The position numbers and the translations under genes are program-made. 33,952 bases of DNA from Bryobacterales bacterium (GTDB taxonomy: Bacteria > Acidobacteriota > Terriglobia > Bryobacterales > Bryobacteraceae). The stretch spans positions 1-33,952 of the forward strand of contig PLDO01000477.1 of NCBI GenBank assembly GCA_003136215.1, written 5' to 3'. Shown piece by piece: positions 26,632 to 33,952 of the stretch. Numbering within the stretch: position 1 is the first letter of the stretch; each line of letters opens with the position of its first letter. The notes beneath the pieces were generated by a model, which saw only the letters and a program-made list of their open reading frames with translations, had not been told where the DNA came from and did not search any database.

Positions 26632-28086
26632 CTACGGAACGGATTCCAAATGGGCGCCCCCACCTGGCGAGGGCAGCACCTGGAGCGCCTTCGGCTGTTT
26701 CTCGCAATCCGGAAGCGGGGTGACGGAGTAATAATTCAGCCCGTATCTCCAATCGCGCTTGACACTCCCAATACAAATCTCGCCCGCCCGCCCGCCGATC
26801 TCCCCCCACAAACCGCGGGCGGAGACATGGCGGTCCAGTTCCGGCGTGGCAACGGTCTTCAAATAGGCCATCCCCAGCGCTGCCCCCGCGGCCACCGCCA
26901 GCACGGCAGCCACCCGCTTGCCGCGCGCTTCCAGCAGCCACGCCGCCAGCGCCAACGCCACCGCGGCCAGCCACACTGGCTGAAACGCCGGATATGAGGC
27001 GCGCGAGAGCCCGTTCAGGACCGCGGCCGGCAGCACTTGCGCCGTAATCGGAAAGGCCACCAGCAGCAGGGCGCAGGCGGCTAGCCATGCGCGGGCGTCG
27101 GCCGCTTCGTCCAGCGCCAGCGCCATCAATGCCGCCGCTGCCGGCAGCAGCGGCAGAATATACCCCGGCATCTTATTAATGGAGATGGAAAAGAGTACCA
27201 GCACCGCCAGCACCCACACGGCGAGGAATACGCGCCGCGAGTCCCGGAAGACCCGTCGCCCTGCCGCCAGCCCCAGCAGTGGCGTCCAGGGCAGCAGCCC
27301 CACCACCAGGACCGGCAGGTAGAACCACACCGGCCGTCCATGCATCAGTGCGGGGGAAGTGACCCGCGAGAAATGTTGTACCACGAAGAACTCGTGGATA
27401 AACGTCCACCCGTTCCGCCAGTAGCACAGCGCGTACCACGGGAGCGCCACCAGCAGGAACGGCGCTACCACGCGCCAGTGCAGCCAGTCCCGCACGTGAC
27501 GCCCCATCAGCAGAGGCGCAGCCAGCGCCAGCGGGACCAACCCCTTGGCCAGCACCGCGAACCCGAACATCGCCGCCGCCGCCGGCAGTTGCCGGGTATC
27601 GCGCCGCGCCACCCATGGCAGCGCCAGCAGCATCGCCGCCGAAAAGGTAGCAGTCAGCGGCAGGTCCGTTACGCCATTCTGGCTATACGCCACCCACATG
27701 CCGCTAGAGCCCAGAATCAGGCTGGCCAGCCACGCCGCGCGGCAGCCGAATTCACGCCGCAGCGTCCACCAATAGAAAGCCAGGAACCCCACCGCCGCCA
27801 GCGCGCCCGGCAACCGCGGCGCCAGTTCCGTGCCGAGCCCCAGGCGAAACCCCAGACCGCTCAGCCAGTACAGCAGCGCCGGTTTCTCGAACCACGGCGC
27901 GCCCCAAAGCCGCGGCGTAATCCAATCGCCGGAGCGCGCCATCTCGCGCGCAATCGACGCATACCTTGGTTCGTCCGGCCCGAGCAAACCCGTCGCGCTC
28001 AAGTCGTAGAAGTAGACCAGGTATGCCAGCGGGAGGACCACCCAAAGCAAGCGCGGGATTTTCCGGGGCACCCTCTCAGTATGCAC
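26632..28086 (-). CDS. Glycosyltransferase family 39 (ArnT-like) membrane protein
   Basis: LLGPDEPRYASIAREMARSGDWITPRLWGAPWFEKPALLYWL (GT39 DEpRYA / PWFEKPPL signature); many TM segments. Confidence 0.92.
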   Translation of the reverse strand: MHTERVPRKIPRLLWVVLPLAYLVYFYDLSATGLLGPDEPRYASIAREMARSGDWITPRLWGAPWFEKPALLYWLSGLGFRLGLGTELAPRLPGALAAVGFLAFYWWTLRREFGCRAAWLASLILGSSGMWVAYSQNGVTDLPLTATFSAAMLLALPWVARRDTRQLPAAAAMFGFAVLAKGLVPLALAAPLLMGRHVRDWLHWRVVAPFLLVALPWYALCYWRNGWTFIHEFFVVQHFSRVTSPALMHGRPVWFYLPVLVVGLLPWTPLLGLAAGRRVFRDSRRVFLAVWVLAVLVLFSISINKMPGYILPLLPAAAALMALALDEAADARAWLAACALLLVAFPITAQVLPAAVLNGLSRASYPAFQPVWLAAVALALAAWLLEARGKRVAAVLAVAAGAALGMAYLKTVATPELDRHVSARGLWGEIGGRAGEICIGSVKRDWRYGLNYYSVTPLPDCEKQPKALQVLPSPGGGAHLESVP

Positions 28087-28091
28087 GGTTC

Positions 28092-28180
28092 GCAGGCGAA
28101 ACCGCCTGCGCCACCAACAACAAGTTTCTTGCCTGCAATGGTGGGGCAGGCTTCAGCCTGCCAACGCCCGCCTGCGGGCG
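28092..28180. repeat. Intergenic cluster of three hairpins (GCAGGCGAAACCGCCTGC family)
   Basis: gcaggcg-aaac-cgcctgc (28092-28109), ggcaggct-tc-agcctgcc (28145-28162), cgcccgc-ct-gcgggcg (28165-28180). Confidence 0.75.
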
Positions 28181-28263
28181 CATTGTTTCACAGCTCCTGA
28201 CGGTGCGGCTCGGATTGGGGCGTGAGCGCAGCGCCGCCTCCTTGCGCTAAATTGAAGCTTCCG

Positions 28264-29339
28264 ATGCCAACTCCCGGGAAACCGCTGGACTGCCTGCTGC
28301 TCGCCGACGACCTGACGGGAGCTTGCGACGCCGCCGTGCATTTCGCGGCCACCGTCCTGCTTGTGCCCGGCGCCAACGCCCCCGGCGCGCGCGTGCTCGC
28401 CCTCAGCACGGAGAGCCGCGATCTCCCTCCAGAAGAGATCCGCCGCGCCCTGCTCGCTCTGGCGGCGGAGTTCCCTGCCGGTTCCGCGAATCGCGTCTTC
28501 AAGAAGATCGATTCCACCATGCGGGGCAATACGGGCCTCGAAATCGCCGCCGCCCTCGCGGCGTTCCACTGCGATGCCGCCGTTGTCTGCCCCGCGTTCC
28601 CCTTCATGCATCGCCTCGTCGAAGGTGGAGTTTTGCGCGTCGCCACCGCGCCCGAATTCGCTCCCATCGATGTGGCCGCCCGTCTGCGGACGCAGTCCGG
28701 GCAGGCGTGCGCGCACACTCGTCCGGATGGCATTGCGGCGCTTCTCTCCGCGGGCGCTTCAATCGTGTCCGTGGATGCCGTCTGCGACGCCGATCTGGAT
28801 TCCATTGCCTCCGCTATCCTGCCCATGGGACGCCGCATTCTGTGGGTAGGCTCAGCCGGCCTGGCCTCGGCGATGGCACGCGTGCTCCGCCGGGAGTGCG
28901 CTCCGCCGCCGGCGCCGCCGTGCTCCGGCGCCGCGCTTTTCTGCATCGGGTCCACTCACCCCGTGACCCTCGCCCAGCAGACCGCGCTGCTGGCCGAAAG
29001 ACCTTGCGTGCTGGCCGCCACGCGGGAATCGATCTCCGCCGCGCTCGCTTCCGGCAAACACGTGGTCCTGCCAATTCCACGCGGCCAGGTCCCGGTGGAG
29101 CGGTTGCGCGAATGCATCGCCGGCGTACCGGCCGCGGCTTTGGTGCTCTCCGGCGGCGATACCGCGTCTCTGGTCTGCCGCGCCGCCGGCGCGCAGCGCA
29201 TCGAACTATGCGATGAAATCGTGCCCGGGGTGCCGCGCGGCTTTCTCCACGGCGGAGAATTCGACGGCGTCTGCGTCGTCACCAAGTCCGGCGGGTTCGG
29301 CGATCGCGATACCCTGGTTCAAGTAGCGGATTATCTTAC

Positions 29340-29358
<19 letters not shown>
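28264..29358 (+). CDS. Four-carbon acid sugar kinase (DUF1537/OtnK family)
   Basis: MPTPGKPLDCLLLADDLTGACDAAVHFA, FKKIDSTMRGNTGLEI, ALVLSGGDTASLVCRAAGAQRIELCDEIVPGVPRGFLHG, VVTKSGGFGDRDTLVQ. Confidence 0.92.
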
Positions 29359-30296
<938 letters not shown>

Positions 30297-30311
30297 TACC
30301 ATGCTGGTTCT

Positions 30312-31091
30312 ATGACCAGACGGACATTCCTTCCCACCGCCGCGTCAGTGATGGCGGCGGGTAATGCGGCGGCCGCCGATGCCGCCAAAAGCGTGATTCT
30401 CGAACTCCGCCGCATCCAGTTGCGCAACAGCCCGGACAACCAGCGCCAGCGGAACAACGATTTTCTGAAGCAGCAGGTGGCCGCCTTCGACCGTGCCGGC
30501 GCCGGGCCCACCGGCGTGTTCTCCAGCAATATCGCCTCCGACGGCCCCTTCCTTCTGGTGCTATCGAGCTACCCCTCCCTCTCCGGCATGGAGCAGGTGC
30601 AGGCCAAGCTGGCCGTCGACGCCGAATATCAAAAGGCGCTCGATGCCTACAACGCGCTGCCCGGCCTCAACTACGAGCGCATGGAGAGCAGCCTGCTGCG
30701 CGCCTTCGATGGCTACCCCAAAATCGTGCCGCCACCCAACGATGGCAAGCGGCCGGCGCGCCTGTTTGAATTCCGCCAGTACGAATCGCACAATACCGCC
30801 ACGCTGAAACGTAAGGTCAAGATGTTCAACGATGGCGAAATCGCCGTCTTCGTGCGCGCCGGCGGCCAGCCGGTATTCTTCGGCGAGACCATCGTCGGCC
30901 CTCGCCAACCCAACCTGACTTATATGCTTTCCTACGATGATCTCCCCGGCCACGATAAGGTCTGGAAGGCTTTCGGCGCCGATCCCGAGTGGCAGAAACT
31001 GCGCGCCACCCCGGGACTTTCGGATGTCGAAACAGTATCCAACATCACCAACTATCTGGTGAGCCCGCTCGCGTTTTCGCAGATCCGCTGA
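30312..31091 (+). CDS. NIPSNAP family protein, Tat-like signal
   Basis: TRRTFLP near the N-terminus; two NIPSNAP-like halves (VILELRRIQLRNSPDNQRQRNNDFLKQQVAAFDRAG... and LFEFRQYESHNTATLKRKVKMFNDGEIAVFVRAGGQPVFFGETIVG). Confidence 0.85.
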   Translation: MTRRTFLPTAASVMAAGNAAAADAAKSVILELRRIQLRNSPDNQRQRNNDFLKQQVAAFDRAGAGPTGVFSSNIASDGPFLLVLSSYPSLSGMEQVQAKLAVDAEYQKALDAYNALPGLNYERMESSLLRAFDGYPKIVPPPNDGKRPARLFEFRQYESHNTATLKRKVKMFNDGEIAVFVRAGGQPVFFGETIVGPRQPNLTYMLSYDDLPGHDKVWKAFGADPEWQKLRATPGLSDVETVSNITNYLVSPLAFSQIR

Positions 31092-31098
31092 GAGTGCC

Positions 31099-31181
31099 GG
31101 GCAGCCTATCCAGGCTGCGGACCCGCTTTCCAGCGGGTCCAGCCGGCTGAAAAACCGGCTGCAAGGCAAGATTGCCTGCCC
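31099..31181. repeat. Cluster of four consecutive hairpins between convergent genes
   Basis: gcagcct-atcc-aggctgc (31101-31118), ggacccgct-ttcc-agcgggtcc (31119-31140), agccgg-ctgaaaaa-ccggct (31141-31160), ggcaa-ga-ttgcc (31165-31176); outer arms gggcag/ctgccc. Confidence 0.78.
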
Positions 31182-31189
31182 ACAGGACA

Positions 31190-33337
31190 CTACCGTGAAA
31201 TGATCGTCAGGCCGTGGGCGTCGGCAAACCTCCGAATTTCGGCGGCGGCTTCTTCGGCACCGGTGGCGGTTGTCAGCATGAACTGCGTCCCTTTCGGAAA
31301 CTGGCCCAGCTTCTCTTCGATATCCGCCAGCGATTCGAATTCGTAGCACTGCGCGACGGTCGCGTTCGCCGGGCCGCGCAGTTCCAGTCGCAGCGGCCTC
31401 TGCCACGCGCTCAGATCCTGCCGGGTTTCCTGCACGCAACGCTCCGAAACACACAGCGATTCGATGGTACGCAGGTCCGTCTCGGTGGCCAGCCAGTGCC
31501 GGCCTCGCGCGATCGCTTTGCGCAACTCCATTTCCAGTCCGACGCCCTCGCCGTTCCGCTCCAACTCCGCCGCCTTGCCTTTCCAGTAGTCATGGAAGTA
31601 GCGGAAGGTGTCCCACAGCGGAGGGAGCGCCGCCGGCGATCCGAACCTGCCCAGCGACTGCGCCGCCGTCTTCTTGATACTTACCGTGCGGTGCATGAGG
31701 TACGCCGTCATGTACCTTTCCAGCACCGGCCCCATGGCGATGCGCGGCGTGCGGTCGAAATACATCGCCGTGCAGCGCGGCGGTTCCGCCTGCATGTCCC
31801 AGGGGTGGCTGTGGAAGACGCGGTCGGCATATTCCGGGTCCACGCGCACGAAATACGCCATGAGTTCCGGCTGGCACGAATCCTGCTCCCGTTCGTAGAT
31901 TGCCTTGACGCGCGGCAAGGCTTCGGGAGTGGCGTATTTCGCCAGCGCCGTCATGCTGAGTTGCCTGTTCCAGCCGCCCGGCCGCTGCGCACCGGCCAGC
32001 GCCGCGATCAATTCGTCGTCCGTAATGTGGGCGGCGTCCGGCGGCAGCAGGGCAAGCTGCGGCGCATCCAGCCACGTGCGATCCTTCTTGAGTTCCGCTG
32101 TAATGCGCGCCTGCGCCCGTGCGGGGTCGATCTCATAGAGACCTGCCAGCGCCGCGTGCGGCGCTTCGTAATAGTCTCCGGGCTTCCAGCCATCCAGCAC
32201 CGATTCGAGCAGCGGGATCAGGTCGCGCGATCGCAGGGCGCTCGCGTAGAAGGAGAGCAACTGCCGTTGCCACCGCGCTTCCAGGGTCGGGTAGGACTTG
32301 ATGAACTCACTCTGGAGCGCCGGAACCCATTCGGGACGCGGTTGCGCCTGTTGCACCCGTTCCATCAGGGTTTGGAACGCGACCGCCTTCGCCTCACCCA
32401 CCTTCACTGGCACGCTGGCCGCCAGGGCCGTGCTCGCTTTGTCCATGACGGATTCACGGTAGTCTCCCCATTGCCTCCAGTATTGCGTCTGCTCGGCGCC
32501 CGGCGCGGGCAGGTGCGCGGTGGCGCAGATACGGCCCAGCTGATCGAGGTAGTAGGAGGACACCGCCTGGCCCGGCGCCGCGATGCCCGATTGCATCAGT
32601 TCGCAAACCCGCGCCGGCTGGCGGCTGGCGAGCAATCCTTGCAGCAGGGTGCCCTCTTCCACAGGCAGCAGTTCGAGAGCAGCGCGCCACGCCGCCGGAG
32701 TGTCCAGAAAGCGCAATTGCGCGGCGGCGGCCCTGCGCGCTTCGTACCCCTCATTACGCGTCGGCTCGGGGCCTTTCAGTGTCGCGACGCTGGCGGCGAT
32801 CGTCTGCGCGACCCACGCGGGGGATGCGGCCACGATTTCCAGTTCGACGGTGTTGGAGACGGCGTACTGCGCCGGGTCCGCGTACCCATAGGGCCCTCCG
32901 GCGGAGCGCACCTGCTTGCGCGCCAGCGCCGCCACCCGGTAACGCCCCGGCCGCATCGCAGGCAGCCAGGCGTTCAGCGAAATCACCGGCGAGCGCGGCA
33001 AGAGGCCGCCGAAATCGCCATTCATCATCATGCCGCCGCCCATCGGCGCGGACGGAAAACAGGGGGAGGCCAGGGTTCCGCAAGTCCCCGCCGGGTCGAA
33101 CAGGAAGCCATAAGATGACCAAATCTCCGGGGGCAGGGGCTGGGGCGGCGGAACGCCCGGACCCGGGTCGGTCACTTCGGCGCGGATCAGTTCACTCTGT
33201 CGATAGCTCCCCTCCCGGAGGAGGCGCAGCAGAACCTCAATACCGGGCGGGTTTTTGGCGCGCAGCGCGCTCCACGGATCGGGGCTTTGCTGCGCCAGTG
33301 CAACGGGGAGGTACAAGAGCCAGATCAAGCGGCGCAT
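31190..33337 (-). CDS. Large secreted protein with probable HEAT-like repeats, function unknown
   Basis: 715-aa ORF with signal-like N-terminus MRRLIWLLYLPVALAQQ; alpha-helical repetitive C-terminal region (KKTAAQSLGRFGSPAALPPLWDTFRY). Confidence 0.78.
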   Translation of the reverse strand: MRRLIWLLYLPVALAQQSPDPWSALRAKNPPGIEVLLRLLREGSYRQSELIRAEVTDPGPGVPPPQPLPPEIWSSYGFLFDPAGTCGTLASPCFPSAPMGGGMMMNGDFGGLLPRSPVISLNAWLPAMRPGRYRVAALARKQVRSAGGPYGYADPAQYAVSNTVELEIVAASPAWVAQTIAASVATLKGPEPTRNEGYEARRAAAAQLRFLDTPAAWRAALELLPVEEGTLLQGLLASRQPARVCELMQSGIAAPGQAVSSYYLDQLGRICATAHLPAPGAEQTQYWRQWGDYRESVMDKASTALAASVPVKVGEAKAVAFQTLMERVQQAQPRPEWVPALQSEFIKSYPTLEARWQRQLLSFYASALRSRDLIPLLESVLDGWKPGDYYEAPHAALAGLYEIDPARAQARITAELKKDRTWLDAPQLALLPPDAAHITDDELIAALAGAQRPGGWNRQLSMTALAKYATPEALPRVKAIYEREQDSCQPELMAYFVRVDPEYADRVFHSHPWDMQAEPPRCTAMYFDRTPRIAMGPVLERYMTAYLMHRTVSIKKTAAQSLGRFGSPAALPPLWDTFRYFHDYWKGKAAELERNGEGVGLEMELRKAIARGRHWLATETDLRTIESLCVSERCVQETRQDLSAWQRPLRLELRGPANATVAQCYEFESLADIEEKLGQFPKGTQFMLTTATGAEEAAAEIRRFADAHGLTIISR

Positions 33338-33374
33338 AAGGGACCACCTTCACCTTAGCGCACGGTTCCGGCGC

Positions 33375-33552
33375 GGCAGGCGAAACCGCCTGCCCCACCA
33401 CTGCAAACACGGGTTGTGCACCTTGGTGGCGCAGACGCCTGCCCCACCCACTGCAAAGACACGGGTTGTGCACCTTGGTGGCGCAGGCGCCTGCCCCACC
33501 CACTGCAAAGACACGGGTTGTGCTCCTTGGTGGCGCAGGCGGTTTCGCCTGC
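33375..33552. repeat. Tandem repeat (units of 49-52 bp, third unit truncated) bracketed by inverted GCAGGCGAAACCGCCTGC palindromes
   Basis: gcctgccccac(c)cactgcaaa(ga)cacgggttgtgcaccttggtggcgcag starts at 33388, 33437 and 33489; ends are ggcaggcgaaaccgcctgcc (33375-33394) and gcaggcggtttcgcctgc (33535-33552). Confidence 0.85.
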
Positions 33553-33569
33553 GTGTCGCGATTTGGTAT

Positions 33570-33951
33570 TCAGCGAACTCGTACCAGCAGATTCAGCGCG
33601 GCCTCCAGTTCCGGCTGCCGTTTGACCACGGGGCCGTTGAAGAACACTGCCGGCGGCAGGGCGTCTTTCCATTCGACTCCCGGCGGATAGAGCGCGGCCA
33701 GATCCCACAGGATGTTGTCGTGCAGGCAGCACGCCTGCTTGGGTTGGGGATCGCGCGCGTCGGCGGCCAGGCGCTGGGCCAGCAGATGCCGCGGGTCCCA
33801 ATACTGGCGGGCGCGGGCGTCCTTGAGGCGGGCCAGCACGCCGGCGCTTGGGCTCTGCCAATCGGTGGCAAGCATCGGCTCCCAGACGGCGAAGACCTGA
33901 ATCCGCGCTGCCGGATCTTGCTCTAGAATCTGTTGCACCGCGGAAGACCCC
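33570..33951 (-). CDS. Thioredoxin-like hypothetical protein (partial; likely continues past the right edge)
   Basis: GSSAVQQILEQDPAARIQVFAVWEPMLATDWQSPSAGVLARLKDARARQYWDPRHLLAQRL...NILWDLAALYPPGVEWKDALPPAVFFNGPVV; the frame is open to the window edge, so the GTG at 33938 need not be the start. Confidence 0.6.
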   Translation of the reverse strand, partial: GSSAVQQILEQDPAARIQVFAVWEPMLATDWQSPSAGVLARLKDARARQYWDPRHLLAQRLAADARDPQPKQACCLHDNILWDLAALYPPGVEWKDALPPAVFFNGPVVKRQPELEAALNLLVRVR

Positions 33952-33952
33952 C

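Noticed and set aside
31099-31181. tRNA-like cloverleaf
   Set aside because: Four hairpins with closing arms, but no CCA-proximal acceptor pattern, TpsiC (GGTTCGAATCC-like) box or plausible anticodon arm; better read as a palindromic repeat cluster.
33375-33552. Possible CRISPR array (regular repeats about 50 bp apart)
   Set aside because: The whole unit repeats, including what would be spacers; there are no unique spacers, only about three units, and no cas genes nearby. It is a palindrome-based tandem repeat.
33255-33926. ORFs 33255..33926, 33416..33625 and 33466..33690 (+) through the repeat array
   Set aside because: They translate the repeat in several frames (LVAQTPAPPTAKT, GGAGACPTHCKDTG) and oppose the better-supported minus-strand genes at 31190..33337 and 33570..33951.

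Overview
This is a GC-rich chromosomal window whose gene content looks like Acidobacteria of the Solibacter/Bryobacter type: an Oar-like TonB-dependent receptor, a VWFA-related acidobacterial protein, a TIGR03435-like protein, a DUF1080 protein and many intergenic hairpin repeats. The taxonomy is inferred from protein families, not from a marker gene. I support about 28 coding regions. They include a partial DtxR/MntR regulator, a LytS-type histidine kinase, ribA, a DUF433/DUF5615 toxin-antitoxin pair, the TonB-receptor/VWA pair, a GH3 beta-glucosidase, an ArsA/Get3-like ATPase with a small CxxC partner, ispG, a DUF2203 protein, a CYTH protein, two methyltransferases, a SpoIIE phosphatase, metX-metW, an AttH/CrtC lipocalin-like protein, a LacD-like aldolase, a sugar transporter, a GT39 transferase, a DUF1537 kinase with pdxA/pdxA2, and a NIPSNAP protein. 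The best non-routine signals are: (i) an 85-bp direct repeat of the 3' end of a methyltransferase gene, flanking a lower-GC, probably foreign methyltransferase gene; (ii) several distinct hairpin or palindromic repeat elements in non-operonic gaps; (iii) an ArsA-family ATPase with one cysteine, coupled to a 74-aa HxH/CxxC protein; (iv) a tightly coupled TonB-type barrel and degenerate-MIDAS VWA pair. I saw no CRISPR array, rRNA, tRNA, prophage or transposase.
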